DNA from: UBA1351 sp965140555 | GTDB taxonomy: Bacteria > Bacillota > Clostridia > Lachnospirales > Vallitaleaceae | Reading direction: 5' to 3' | NCBI GenBank assembly: GCA_965140555.1 | Contig: OZ223259.1 | Coordinates: forward strand, 1,860,001-1,924,000 | DNA: 64,000 bases | In this document: one piece after another, positions 8,159-18,245 of the stretch | How positions within the stretch are numbered: the first letter of the stretch is position 1 | Layout of the letters: each line of letters starts with the position of its first letter | Program-made: the position numbers and the translations under genes | The notes under the pieces: model-generated | What the model was told of the DNA's origin: nothing | The model's input: only the letters and a program-made list of their open reading frames with translations | Database searches by the model: none

Positions 8159-9559
8159 TTATTCAATAACTTGATTATAACGTTCCAAAATTTGGCTGAA
8201 TTCAGTATTGGTAATATATGTCGATGGATTAAATGCATAGCTATTATCTGCTAATATACCAAGTTTTTTTGCTTTATATATGGCATCTATGGCATAGCTA
8301 TTAATCTTATTTACATCACTAAAATCTAGTTGACGGTCTTGATTCGACAGTGGTATTTTGGCAATCTGTTTTTCATAGGTACGAATCAGAATCGTATAGA
8401 CTTGTTCTCGATTTATATTAACATTCGGTCTAAACTGCCCATTTCCATAACCTAATACCAATCCATTCATATACCCTGTATAAATATACTTAAATGCTGC
8501 AGCATTCACACTGACATCGATAAAAGGACTTTTTAATGACTCTCTTAGAGGAAGCTGCGTCGCCTTTACCAGCGCTTCAACAAATGTTCCTCGTTTCAAA
8601 TAGGCGTCTTGTTGACCTTTATTCACACTAGATGCTGTTGTGAAAACTGTTTCAACATTAATACGCCGTGTATTGGACATGACATTGGGTTGAATCATAA
8701 TTGCTTTATCAAAATAGGCGTTACCTTGAATGCTACACCTATATGTGGTTCCCAAGTTATATTCTTCCAATGGAAGTATCATAAGAGTGTTGGTCAGATT
8801 CACATCCTCTACAGAGGTCACTATCTGAGTCGGTACAATTTCATTTGTTTGCAAATTCCGTAACGTGACCTTTATATTGCTAAAAGATTCAATCGTTCCT
8901 GAAGGCATATAGTAGGTGTAGGTTATAGGAACACCGTAATTATCCGATTGTGTGTGAACCCCTTGAAACGGATCCACTACATACTGACTCGTATAAAAAG
9001 GACCTATACCTGTTTGCTTATTATAGGGATAGACTACTTCACTTATTATACTTCGTTTTCTGCCTCCAAAAAGGTAGGTTGTATAGCCATTAAAGGTGTC
9101 CATTCCTAAATCTTCATATAGGGGATCTAATATAGCATATCTTGCATATGGATTTAAAAGCATCATCTGTAAACCACTATAATAATTTGATATCTCTTTG
9201 CCAATAAGTTCAAAAACATACGTATTCGCATAATTATTATAGGACGCTCGGTCCCAAGGATAACGTCCTCTAAAATAGGTTTTATCCATCTCCTCAATGG
9301 AGGAAAATGTTTGGTTTATATCCATATAACGGTTGTGTGTTTGTGCTGTTTTATTCAAGTTATCATTATAATCAAAATGGGGCAAGCCATAGATATCTCT
9401 GAGTTGGTTCATCTGATTGATTGTTCTTACCACTTCATCATCTTGGCTATTTCCTTGGGCTTGTACACCATATACATCCGGCATAAATAAAGCCCCTTCC
9501 ATTACAATGATTAAGGCCAATAATAAAGGCCAAAAATACTTACATATATTTTTTCGCAT
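8159..9559 (-). CDS. Secreted CAP-domain protein with C-terminal SLH repeats
   Basis: This 466-residue protein has an N-terminal signal sequence (hydrophobic about residues 9-27). A CAP/SCP-like domain follows (about 40-160, starting INQMNQLRDIYGLPHFDYNDNLNKTAQTHNRYM). After a middle region of unknown fold come two S-layer-homology repeats near the C-terminus (SPFIDVSVNAAAFKYIYTGYMNGLVLGYGNGQFRP and LDFSDVNKINSYAIDAIYKAKKLGIL). SLH repeats usually hold proteins on pyruvylated wall polymers, so it is probably cell-surface bound. The CAP function is unknown. It lies just upstream of the fumarase genes, an odd neighbour. Confidence 0.8.
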   Translation of the reverse strand: MRKNICKYFWPLLLALIIVMEGALFMPDVYGVQAQGNSQDDEVVRTINQMNQLRDIYGLPHFDYNDNLNKTAQTHNRYMDINQTFSSIEEMDKTYFRGRYPWDRASYNNYANTYVFELIGKEISNYYSGLQMMLLNPYARYAILDPLYEDLGMDTFNGYTTYLFGGRKRSIISEVVYPYNKQTGIGPFYTSQYVVDPFQGVHTQSDNYGVPITYTYYMPSGTIESFSNIKVTLRNLQTNEIVPTQIVTSVEDVNLTNTLMILPLEEYNLGTTYRCSIQGNAYFDKAIMIQPNVMSNTRRINVETVFTTASSVNKGQQDAYLKRGTFVEALVKATQLPLRESLKSPFIDVSVNAAAFKYIYTGYMNGLVLGYGNGQFRPNVNINREQVYTILIRTYEKQIAKIPLSNQDRQLDFSDVNKINSYAIDAIYKAKKLGILADNSYAFNPSTYITNTEFSQILERYNQVIE

Positions 9560-9688
9560 TCTTAATCATTCCAATCTATATAATCTTTATCCACTCCTAT
9601 TATAACAAATTCTTAACATGTCATGTGTTACAATCTCGTTACAGTCCGCTATTCATAAAATTGACCTTCTATGTTTTCTATAAAAAAA

Positions 9689-9715
9689 GAGCCGTATTCC
9701 TAAGAATACAGCTTC
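9689..9715 (-). terminator. Intrinsic terminator after gyrA
   Basis: An inverted repeat (AGCTGTATTC / GAATACGGCT on the minus strand, 4-nt loop) is followed by seven T on the minus strand. It also has a T-tract on the plus strand, but the minus direction (end of gyrA) is the relevant one. Confidence 0.85.
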
Positions 9716-9730
9716 TTTTTCATAACGTAT

Positions 9731-12205
9731 TTAGTCTTCTTCAATCTCTTGTACTTGTGCCTCTACATCTAATATACGTGCAATTCCTGCAATCATAATA
9801 TTCTCATCTAAATCCATTAACTTAACGCCTGATGTTACACGTCCAAAGGTACTGATATCATGGATTCGAATACAGATAACAATCCCTTCATTCGTAATAA
9901 GAATTAATTCATCATCATCATCAACGGCTTTCATACCGACAACATTACCTGTCTTCGCCGTGATTTTATAAAATTTAACACCTTTACCGCCACGATTTTG
10001 AATGGAGAATTCATCCATTGCTGTACGTTTTCCTAATCCTCGCTCTGACACAACTAATAAATCTTTACCTTGTGATGTCAGTTGCATACCGATGACTTCA
10101 TCTCCGGCATTTAGGTTAATACCTTTAACGCCTATAGACGTACGGCCAATAACGCGTGCATCTTGCTCATTAAAGCGAATGCACTGACCGAATTTGGTTC
10201 CTAAGATAACCTCTTGGTTATTATCTGTAAGTTTTACTTCAATCAATGTATCGCCTTCACGAAGATTAATTGCCAAAAGACCACTCACTCGAATATTCAC
10301 ATATTCCATAACGGATGTTTTCTTAATCATACCGTCTTTCGTTGCCATAAGCAGATATTTGTCTTCCGAGTAATCCTTTAACGGGATAACTGCTGAGATC
10401 CATTCATCTGATTCCAATTGTAGGAGATTAACAATCGCTGTTCCTCTCGCTGTACGACTAGATTCAGGAATTTCATAGGCTTTTAGACGATATACTTTAC
10501 CTTTATTGGTAAAGAAGAATATATAATGGTGCGTTGATGTGATGAAAATTTGCTTAATAAAATCATCCTCACGAATCGCCGCCCCTATTTTCCCTTTACC
10601 ACCACGATTTTGACTTTGATAGGTTGTAATCGGCATACGTTTCACATAACCTAAATGTGTCATCGTTATGGTTGTTGTTTCTTCTTTGATTAAATCCTCA
10701 ATATCAATTTCACCTTCATCATAACTAATGGATGTGCGTCGAGGATTGCCAAATTTTGCTCGAATAACCAGTAATTCTTCTTTGATTACTTGTTGCAGTC
10801 GTTTGACATCTGCTAATATAGCTTTTAATTCTTTTATAAGTTCTTGCAATTCATTATATTCGTTTTGAAGCTTTTCGCGTTCCAAACCGGTTAAGGCACG
10901 AAGGCGCATATCAACGATTGCTTGCGCTTGAACTTCTGAAAACTCAAAGGCCTCCATCAAGTTGATTTTGGCTTCTGCTGTGCTGTTAGATGCTCGAATA
11001 ATACGGATAACTTCATCAATAACATCTAACGCCTTCAATAAACCTTCTAAGATGTGGGCACGATCTTCAGCCTTTTTGAGTTCGTATTTTGTACGACGTG
11101 TGACAACATCCTTTTGATGCTCCAAATATAACGTCAACATGTCTTTAAGATTCAAAACCTTAGGTTCGTTATTGACCAAAGCCAACATATTGATACCGAA
11201 TGAATCTTGTAATTGAGTATGTTTATAAAGTTTATTAAGTATTACATTGGCATTAGCATCTTTACGAAGCTCAATAACCATACGCATACCCTTACGATCC
11301 GATTCATCCCGAAGATCACTAATACCTTCGATTTTTTTATCTTTGACTAAATCTGCAATTTTCTCAATTAAACGAGCTTTATTCACTTGATACGGAAGTT
11401 CCGTCACAACAATACGTTGTCGTGTTGCACTCATAGGTTCAATATCCACAGTCGCTCGAACCTTAACCGTTCCTTTACCGGTTCTATACGCCTGTGCAAT
11501 ACCTGATTTGCCCAATATATTAGCATGTGTCGGGAAGTCAGGTCCTTTTACAATCTCCATGAGTTCTTCAATCTCTGTATCTCGATCTTCATTACTTGCA
11601 TTGTCAATAATACGGACGACTGCATCTATAACTTCCTCTAAATTATGAGGTGGAATATTTGTTGCCATACCTACGGCAATACCACTTGTACCATTAACCA
11701 ATAGGTTCGGATAACGCGCCGGTAAAACAATCGGCTCTTTTAATGATTCATCAAAGTTAGGTCGATAGTCTACTGTATCTTTATTGATATCAGCCAACAT
11801 CTCCATTGCAATTTTACTAAGTCTTGCTTCTGTATAACGCATAGCCGCTGCGCTGTCGCCATCCACCGACCCGAAGTTACCATGGCTGTCGACAAGCATT
11901 TCTCTCGTTGAGAAGGGTTGCGCCATACGTACCATAGCATCATAAATTGAGCTATCACCATGAGGATGGTACTTACCCATAGTATCACCAACGATACGTG
12001 CTGATTTACGGTAAGGTTTATCCGGTGATAAGTTCAACTCGCTCATGGCATAGAGAATACGACGTTGAACTGGCTTCAATCCGTCCCTTACATCCGGCAA
12101 CGCTCTGGAAGCGATAACGCTCATGGCATAGTCGATGTAGGATTTTTTCATTTCATCCTGTAGTTCCACCGATATGATTTGATCACGTTCATTGTTTGGT
12201 TCCAT
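9731..12205 (-). CDS. gyrA: DNA gyrase subunit A
   Basis: This full-length GyrA (824 residues) has the catalytic tyrosine at 124 (AMRYTEARLSK) and the quinolone-region motif HPHGDSSIYDAMVRMAQ (80-96). The positions equal to E. coli S83 and D87 are Ser85 and Asp89, the usual susceptible state. The C-terminal half contains the beta-pinwheel repeats, with a GyrA-box-like QNRGGKG at about 540 and again further on. With GyrB it introduces negative supercoils using ATP. It follows gyrB by 19 bp and ends at a terminator. Confidence 0.98.
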   Translation of the reverse strand: MEPNNERDQIISVELQDEMKKSYIDYAMSVIASRALPDVRDGLKPVQRRILYAMSELNLSPDKPYRKSARIVGDTMGKYHPHGDSSIYDAMVRMAQPFSTREMLVDSHGNFGSVDGDSAAAMRYTEARLSKIAMEMLADINKDTVDYRPNFDESLKEPIVLPARYPNLLVNGTSGIAVGMATNIPPHNLEEVIDAVVRIIDNASNEDRDTEIEELMEIVKGPDFPTHANILGKSGIAQAYRTGKGTVKVRATVDIEPMSATRQRIVVTELPYQVNKARLIEKIADLVKDKKIEGISDLRDESDRKGMRMVIELRKDANANVILNKLYKHTQLQDSFGINMLALVNNEPKVLNLKDMLTLYLEHQKDVVTRRTKYELKKAEDRAHILEGLLKALDVIDEVIRIIRASNSTAEAKINLMEAFEFSEVQAQAIVDMRLRALTGLEREKLQNEYNELQELIKELKAILADVKRLQQVIKEELLVIRAKFGNPRRTSISYDEGEIDIEDLIKEETTTITMTHLGYVKRMPITTYQSQNRGGKGKIGAAIREDDFIKQIFITSTHHYIFFFTNKGKVYRLKAYEIPESSRTARGTAIVNLLQLESDEWISAVIPLKDYSEDKYLLMATKDGMIKKTSVMEYVNIRVSGLLAINLREGDTLIEVKLTDNNQEVILGTKFGQCIRFNEQDARVIGRTSIGVKGINLNAGDEVIGMQLTSQGKDLLVVSERGLGKRTAMDEFSIQNRGGKGVKFYKITAKTGNVVGMKAVDDDDELILITNEGIVICIRIHDISTFGRVTSGVKLMDLDENIMIAGIARILDVEAQVQEIEED

Positions 12206-12224
12206 TGATGGTTACCTCCATTTA

Positions 12225-14132
12225 TTATATATCCAGATTCTTTACATGTTTCGCATGAGACTCAATGAATTCACGACGAGGTTCAACTTTATCACCCATT
12301 AATGTCGTAAATACTTCATCAGCACCGGCTGCATCATCAATATCCACTCGTAAAAGGATTCTTGAATCCGGATCCATTGTTGTATCCCATAATTGCTCGG
12401 CATCCATTTCACCTAGACCTTTGTAACGCTGGAGGGCAATTCCATCACGTCCAACTTCGTCTAATAGCTTCTCTAACGCTTTATCATCATAAACATATTG
12501 GGATGTCTTATTCTTGGTTACTTTATAAAGTGGTGGTTGGGCGATATAGACATAACCGTTTTCAACCAATGCCGGCATGTAACGATAGAAAAATGTAAGC
12601 ATCAATGTTCGTATGTGAGCACCGTCAACATCGGCATCTGTCATAATGATAATCTTATGATACCTTAATTTCTCAACATCAAAATCATCTGAAATTCCCG
12701 CACCAAAAGCCGTTATCATCGCCTTTATTTCTTTATTACCTAGTATTTTATCCAAACGCGCCTTTTCAACATTCAAAATTTTTCCTCGTAAAGGTAGTAT
12801 GGCTTGAGTCATACGATCACGTGCCGATTTTGCTGAACCACCGGCAGAGTCCCCTTCGACGATATAGATTTCGCAAAGTGACGGATCTTTTTCCGAACAG
12901 TCTGCTAATTTCCCGGGCAATGAATTACTATCAAGAGCATTTTTACGTCGCGTTAAGTCTCTTGCTTTTCGAGCTGCCGCTCGTGCTCGAGCTGCCATAA
13001 CGGCTTTACTTAATATCGTTTTGGCTACATTCGGTTTTTCTTCAAGGAAATACCCCAATTGCTCTGAAAGAACCGACTCAACAGCACCACGGGCTTCGCT
13101 ATTTCCTAGCTTTTGTTTCGTCTGACCTTCAAACTGAGGATCACTAATCTTAATACTTATAACAGCGGTAATCCCTTCACGAACATCATCACCGGATAAA
13201 TTCGGCTCATTATCTTTAAGAATCTTATTCTTACGCGCGTAGTCATTCAATGTCTTTGTTAAACTGGACCGGAATCCGGATAAATGTGTTCCGCCTTCCG
13301 GTGTATTAATGTTGTTAACAAAAGTAAAGACATTCTCAACATAGGATTCATTATGCTGGAATGCAACTTCAACTAGGACATCATCACGTTCACCTTCACA
13401 ATAGAATACTTCCTGGTAAGACTTATCTTTATTACGATTGCGATATTTGATAAATTCGCTAATACCGCCCTCATAATGGAATTCTTGCTTTTGCTCTTCG
13501 CCAGGTCGTTTATCCTCTAGAGAAATGTAGAGCCCTTTTGTCAAGAATGCCATTTCTTGAAGACGATTCTTTAAAATGTCATAATCATAAATCAATTCTT
13601 CAAAAATCTCATGGTCAGGCTTGAAGTGAATATAAGTTCCTGATTCTTTTGTTTTACCAATAACTTCGAGAGGTGTCATAATAGCCCCTCGTTCATATCG
13701 TTGGCTATGAATCTTACCATCTTGGTAAATCTTAACCTCTAACCATTCCGATAATGCATTCACTACGGAAGCACCAACGCCATGTAGACCACCGGATACT
13801 TTATAACCGCTTCCGCCAAATTTACCTCCGGCATGAAGTACTGTAAAAACAACAGTTACGGCAGGTATGCCTCGTTGCTTTTGTATACCTACCGGTATAC
13901 CATATCCATTGTCTTTAACTGAGATGGAATTATCTTCATGAATCACGACTTCGATTTGACTACATCGATCCGCCAATGCTTCATCGACAGAATTATCCAC
14001 AATCTCATAGACCAAATGATGAAGCCCTCTGGTTGATGTACTTCCGATATACATACCAGGACGTTTACGTACGGCTTCCAATCCTTCGAGGACCTGAATC
14101 TGGCTCTCATTATACTCTAAATTATTGCTCAT
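12225..14132 (-). CDS. gyrB: DNA gyrase subunit B
   Basis: This GyrB has 635 residues. The N-terminal GHKL ATPase domain shows EIVDNSVDEALA and a glycine-rich lid (GGLHGVGASVVNALS, about 113-127). The TOPRIM domain shows EGDSAGGSAKSARDR, and the acidic cluster TDADVDGAHIRTL binds magnesium. The C-terminal RYKGLGEMDAEQLWDTTM is typical. It supplies ATP hydrolysis to gyrase. The gene lies in the conserved origin block between recF and gyrA. Unlike B. subtilis, no remB-like gene is found between recF and gyrB (gap of 74 bp). Confidence 0.98.
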   Translation of the reverse strand: MSNNLEYNESQIQVLEGLEAVRKRPGMYIGSTSTRGLHHLVYEIVDNSVDEALADRCSQIEVVIHEDNSISVKDNGYGIPVGIQKQRGIPAVTVVFTVLHAGGKFGGSGYKVSGGLHGVGASVVNALSEWLEVKIYQDGKIHSQRYERGAIMTPLEVIGKTKESGTYIHFKPDHEIFEELIYDYDILKNRLQEMAFLTKGLYISLEDKRPGEEQKQEFHYEGGISEFIKYRNRNKDKSYQEVFYCEGERDDVLVEVAFQHNESYVENVFTFVNNINTPEGGTHLSGFRSSLTKTLNDYARKNKILKDNEPNLSGDDVREGITAVISIKISDPQFEGQTKQKLGNSEARGAVESVLSEQLGYFLEEKPNVAKTILSKAVMAARARAAARKARDLTRRKNALDSNSLPGKLADCSEKDPSLCEIYIVEGDSAGGSAKSARDRMTQAILPLRGKILNVEKARLDKILGNKEIKAMITAFGAGISDDFDVEKLRYHKIIIMTDADVDGAHIRTLMLTFFYRYMPALVENGYVYIAQPPLYKVTKNKTSQYVYDDKALEKLLDEVGRDGIALQRYKGLGEMDAEQLWDTTMDPDSRILLRVDIDDAAGADEVFTTLMGDKVEPRREFIESHAKHVKNLDI

Positions 14133-14206
14133 GTGTACCTCCTAAACTCCGTTCATTCTATTCCCTTTAGAATGACATCATTACTATTATAGCCTAGTCC
14201 GACTAT

Positions 14207-15289
14207 TTATGCAATTTCTCCTGAATCGACGTGGAAAAATTGTTTGTTTCGCGTGTCCCGGCGGATAAAATCCTCAACTCCGGTGCACGTTAAAAAGGTT
14301 TGAATGCCGCTCAGATGTTGCATTAAATAAAGTTGACGTTGTCCATCCAACTCACTCATCACATCATCGAGTAGCAAGACGGGCTTTTCTTCGGTTCGTT
14401 TTATAACCAATTCAATCTCGGATAACTTCAAGGATAAAGCAGCTGTTCGTTGTTGACCCTGAGATCCGAATTTTCGCAAATCAAGTCCATTCATATCAAA
14501 GAGTAAATCATCCCGATGAGGCCCTATCGATGTTGAACCAAAACGAATATCCTTATCAACAGCACGTTTCAAACGTTCTTCAAACTGATCTTTAGCAACC
14601 GATTTCTCATAGACAAGCTGCATGGTTTCTTTTCCGCCTGATATATCGCTATGTCGTTTTCTATAGATTCCATTCAATTCATCAATAAACGTATCTCTAG
14701 ACTCAATGACTTTCATACCATAATGAATAAACTGCATATCCCAAATCTCCAATTGAGATCTATTCTCGGGACTTGGTTGATATTGGCACTGCTTAAGTAA
14801 CGCATTGCGCTGTTTGAGCAAGTGGTGAAACTCATGAAGATAGTGATAGTAATAGGGATCTAGTTGACTCAACTCCAGATCGATAAAACGACGTCGTTCC
14901 TTAGGACCGCTTTTAATCAGACTAAGGTCCTCCGGAGAAAACATGATCACATGCAATGCACCAAGTAGGTCATCCATTTTACGAATCGGCATCTGGTTAA
15001 TGGCAATACTTTTCTTGTTGGACTGACGAAGATGCACATCAATGCGATGTACATCTTCATCTTTTTGAATCCCCAATGTAATATGACTTTCTGTTTCACC
15101 CATTCGTATCATCTCTTTGAACACATTCGTCCGATGAGACTTGGATGTAGCACAAACATAGATAGCCTCCAGAATATTGGTTTTTCCTTGAGCATTATTG
15201 CCATGTATAATATTCAAATTTGAATCAAAAGTTAAATGAAGATCCCTATAATTTCTAAAGTCCTTCAATTGCAGCTCATTAATGATCAT
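14207..15289 (-). CDS. recF: DNA replication/repair protein RecF
   Basis: RecF is an SMC-like ATPase that helps load RecA at gaps. Visible are Walker A (IIHGNNAQGKTNILEAIY, about residues 28-45), the signature region KFGSQGQQRTAALSLKLSE and Walker B (VLLLDDVMSELD). An ATG at 15307 is open in frame, but the ATG at 15289 has the GGAG site at the right distance and gives MIINELQLKDFRNY, which lines up with known RecF starts; 360 residues. Its start lies 11 bp past the yaaA stop at 15300. Confidence 0.95.
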   Translation of the reverse strand: MIINELQLKDFRNYRDLHLTFDSNLNIIHGNNAQGKTNILEAIYVCATSKSHRTNVFKEMIRMGETESHITLGIQKDEDVHRIDVHLRQSNKKSIAINQMPIRKMDDLLGALHVIMFSPEDLSLIKSGPKERRRFIDLELSQLDPYYYHYLHEFHHLLKQRNALLKQCQYQPSPENRSQLEIWDMQFIHYGMKVIESRDTFIDELNGIYRKRHSDISGGKETMQLVYEKSVAKDQFEERLKRAVDKDIRFGSTSIGPHRDDLLFDMNGLDLRKFGSQGQQRTAALSLKLSEIELVIKRTEEKPVLLLDDVMSELDGQRQLYLMQHLSGIQTFLTCTGVEDFIRRDTRNKQFFHVDSGEIA

Positions 15290-15299
15290 CTTCGCTCCA

Positions 15300-15506
15300 T
15301 TATTCAATCACATGAATAGTTTCTTCCTCAAACGTCACCTTATCACCCGGATAAACTTTGCGACCTCTACGGGTATCAATCTCACCGTTCACTGAAACTA
15401 AACCGTCAGCGATAAAGATTTTGGCATAAGTTCCTGAATCAGCAATACCGGCAAGCTTTAATAACTGCCCTAACTTGATATAGGGTTGATCAATCTTAAT
15501 TTCCAT
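15300..15506 (-). CDS. yaaA: S4-domain RNA-binding protein YaaA
   Basis: This 68-residue protein is essentially one S4 RNA-binding domain (LGQLLKLAGIADSGTYAKIFIADGLVSVNGEIDTRRGRKVYPGDKV). It sits between dnaN and recF exactly as yaaA (rlbA) does in B. subtilis and many Clostridia. A role in ribosome or RNA metabolism has been proposed for the family; the sequence only shows RNA-binding potential. It lies 29 bp after dnaN. Confidence 0.93.
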   Translation of the reverse strand: MEIKIDQPYIKLGQLLKLAGIADSGTYAKIFIADGLVSVNGEIDTRRGRKVYPGDKVTFEEETIHVIE

Positions 15507-15535
15507 TGGCGTACCTCATTTCTAAATCGACCGAA

Positions 15536-16639
15536 TTAGTTTAATCGAACAGGTAGAACAAGATACTTGTAACTATCCGATTCTGAATCTTTAATAATAC
15601 AAGGATTAAGTGGTGTTGTAAATGTCATTTGAACCGTTTCGTCATCAATAACCTTCAAGGCATCAATCAAATAGCGTGGGTTGAAAGCAATTTCAATATC
15701 CGCACCTTCACGTTGAATATCAATTTCTTCATGAACCTTACCGAGTTCTGTGTTGGATGATATCGCCAGCATTTGGTCTGATATAGCAAATTTCACAGGA
15801 TTCTTTTTACTATCCTTTGCAATAAGTGCTGCACGCTCAATACTTTGTAACAGGTTTCGACGGTCTACACGAATCAATGTTTCATAATCCGATAAGAAAA
15901 TCTGGTCATATTTTGGGAAATCACCATCCAATAATCGAGATACAATAATCGTTGTACCAAGTTCAAATAAAATATGTTTGTCTGTGACATACAAAGCAAC
16001 CTCACTGTCGGTATCCGAAGACAGTATTTTTTGAATCTCGGATAATGTTTTTCCCGGAATAACAACAGAGGTATCCTCAACGGTTATGTCTAAGTTCTGC
16101 TGTCTAGCAGATACACGAAATCCATCAACGGATACAATATTCAGACAATTATCCTTTAATTCAAACAATTCTCCCGTTAAAATCGGGCGTATTTCTTCAA
16201 TTGCTATAGAGAAAATCGTCTGATGAATCATCTCTTTTAGTACATTTTGTGCAATAAGAAACGGTCTTTTCTTTTCAACCTGAGGTAGTTGAATAAATTC
16301 ATCGCTTGCTTGACCGGGGATGTTGAAGACAGCTTTTTGACATTTTATGGTCATCATAAATTGATCATCAACGGTTATATGTACATCATTATCAGGAAGC
16401 TTCCGTACAATTTCAGAAAAAATACGTGCATCTATTGCTACGCTACCCGGTTTGAGTACCTCACAGGATACTTCACTTTCAATACCTAACTCAAGATCAT
16501 TACCAATCATTTTGAAAACGCCTTCATGAACATCAAGTAATATACATTGTAGAATAGACAAGGTGTTTCGTGTTGAAACGGCTTTCAAAACCGTATTAAC
16601 ACCATTGACTAATTGATCTTTGGGACAAATGATATGCAT
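15536..16639 (-). CDS. dnaN: DNA polymerase III beta subunit (sliding clamp)
   Basis: The clamp has three repeated domains and about 367 residues, the usual length. Two in-frame ATGs lie close together (16645 and 16639). The GGAG site is only 2 nt from the first and 8 nt from the second, so I choose 16639 (MHIICPKDQLVNGVNTVLKAVS). The C-terminus ends YKYLVLPVRLN, the conserved clamp ending. It tethers DNA polymerase to DNA at the fork. It lies downstream of dnaA, separated by 247 bp holding degenerate DnaA boxes. Confidence 0.97.
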   Translation of the reverse strand: MHIICPKDQLVNGVNTVLKAVSTRNTLSILQCILLDVHEGVFKMIGNDLELGIESEVSCEVLKPGSVAIDARIFSEIVRKLPDNDVHITVDDQFMMTIKCQKAVFNIPGQASDEFIQLPQVEKKRPFLIAQNVLKEMIHQTIFSIAIEEIRPILTGELFELKDNCLNIVSVDGFRVSARQQNLDITVEDTSVVIPGKTLSEIQKILSSDTDSEVALYVTDKHILFELGTTIIVSRLLDGDFPKYDQIFLSDYETLIRVDRRNLLQSIERAALIAKDSKKNPVKFAISDQMLAISSNTELGKVHEEIDIQREGADIEIAFNPRYLIDALKVIDDETVQMTFTTPLNPCIIKDSESDSYKYLVLPVRLN

Positions 16640-16886
16640 GTGCATAACTCCTCTCTGCGTAAATAATAAATTAAATAAATATTTTTATAATAATAAAGAC
16701 AGTAGTACTTGTTGATTTGTGTAAAACCTATCGTAAGCCTTAAAAATAAAGGGGTTTCATAACAGGATAACCTTGTGTAAGAGTGAAAATGTTATTCGAA
16801 GTCATACACAGGGATGATTACTGATAAAATCTGTCCACATAAGTGTCACGTGCTATGCACATAGGAATAAACAAGTTATACACAGA
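16640..16886 (-). promoter_or_regulatory. dnaA-dnaN intergenic region with DnaA-box-like sites
   Basis: One site fits the TTATNCACA consensus (TTATACACA at 16876-16884) and another is one mismatch away (TCATACACA at 16802-16810). The position equals that of the second box cluster (incC) of bipartite origins such as in B. subtilis, so this could be the second half of oriC and could also drive dnaN. This is inference from position and motifs. Confidence 0.5.
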
Positions 16887-18245
16887 TTATTTGCCATTTA
16901 TCTTCTTAATAAGAATATCAATGGAGTTCTTTAAGGTAGGGTCTTTTGCAATCTCCTTATTGATTTTTTCGTATCCGTGCAATACCGTCGTGTGATCACG
17001 CTTACCAAGGATTTCACCAATTTTAGGTAAAGACGCATCGGTTAGTTTTCTGGACAGATACATAACAATTTGACGAGGGTAGGCAATTTCTCGAGGTCTC
17101 TTTTTGCTCGTCAAGTCCTGAGGACTAATATTATAGTGCTCAGAAACAACTTCCAATATTAATTGCGGCGTTACAACAGTATCTTCTTGTGGTGCGATAA
17201 GATCCTTTAAGGCATCTTCAGCTATTTTTTTGGTGATTTGCTCGTTGCCGAGATGAATCAAACGGGAGTAAGCCACGATTTTAGTAACGGCACCTTCTAG
17301 CTCACGAATGTTTGACTTGATGTTGGCTGCAACATATTGCAAAACATCGTCATCTAAATCAAGGCTTTCTAGTTCAGCTTTATTCTTTAATATGGCCATA
17401 CGTGTTTCAAAATCAGGGGCTTGAATATCCGCAATAAGACCCCATTCAAACCGACTTCGAAGTCGTTCTTCTAAGGTTTCAATTTCCTTTGGAGGACGAT
17501 CGGAGGAAATAATAATTTGCTTTTTGGCTTCGTACAGCGTGTTGAATGTATGGAAAAATTCTTCTTGTGTACGCTCTTTTCCGGCAATAAATTGAATATC
17601 ATCGACAAGAAGAACATCAATATTACGGTATTTTTGACGAAAAGATTCATTTTTATCTGCACGAATGGAGTTGATTAATTCATTCGTGAAGACTTCAGAC
17701 GATACATACAGTACTTTGGTATCCGGGTTTTCATTGAGGATGAAGTGGGCAATAGAATGCATCAAGTGCGTTTTTCCAAGTCCAACACCACCATAAATAA
17801 AGAGCGGGTTATATGCTTCGGCAGGTGCTTCGGCTACAGCAAGTGCTGCTGCGTTAGCAAACTTGTTGTTGTTACCGACGACAAATGTCTCGAAAGTGTA
17901 GCGGTTATTGAGATTACCGTAACTATGGTTGACGGTTTGCGCAGCTGTTTTATCGGATTGTTTCTTATTAGAAGGAACTTCTTCTGTATCGTCTTCCAAT
18001 ACAAAGCGTATGTCAAAAGATTCATTCATTACTTCTGAAATCGCTATCAAAATTGTTTTGAGATATTTTTTCTCAATAATATCAATGACAATCTTGTCTT
18101 CGGCTTGTATAACAATGGTATCATCGTCAATACGAAGCGGTTTCAGATTTTTAAGAAACGCGCTGTAGGAAACTTTGGAGATATCAGATTCATAGCGCAA
18201 TAGATCCTGAACTTTATCCCAATTTTCCAATATTGATTGTGGCAA
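16887..18245 (-). CDS. dnaA: Chromosomal replication initiator protein DnaA
   Basis: DnaA has 452 residues and the four expected domains. An N-terminal interaction domain is followed by a variable linker and an AAA+ domain with Walker A (GGVGLGKTHL, about 150) and Walker B (VLLVDDIQF). The C-terminal DNA-binding helix contains KRDHTTVLHGYEKI. The start is a TTG at 18245 with a strong AAGGGGG site 7 nt upstream; the nearby ATG at 18250 is out of frame. A weak start codon on dnaA fits the need for low expression. The gene points away from the origin. Confidence 0.97.
   Translation of the reverse strand: MPQSILENWDKVQDLLRYESDISKVSYSAFLKNLKPLRIDDDTIVIQAEDKIVIDIIEKKYLKTILIAISEVMNESFDIRFVLEDDTEEVPSNKKQSDKTAAQTVNHSYGNLNNRYTFETFVVGNNNKFANAAALAVAEAPAEAYNPLFIYGGVGLGKTHLMHSIAHFILNENPDTKVLYVSSEVFTNELINSIRADKNESFRQKYRNIDVLLVDDIQFIAGKERTQEEFFHTFNTLYEAKKQIIISSDRPPKEIETLEERLRSRFEWGLIADIQAPDFETRMAILKNKAELESLDLDDDVLQYVAANIKSNIRELEGAVTKIVAYSRLIHLGNEQITKKIAEDALKDLIAPQEDTVVTPQLILEVVSEHYNISPQDLTSKKRPREIAYPRQIVMYLSRKLTDASLPKIGEILGKRDHTTVLHGYEKINKEIAKDPTLKNSIDILIKKINGK

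Noticed and set aside
8149..8238. Longer N-terminus for the fumarase alpha subunit
   Set aside because: It would overlap the CAP/SLH gene, has no ribosome site, and adds sequence unlike the family.
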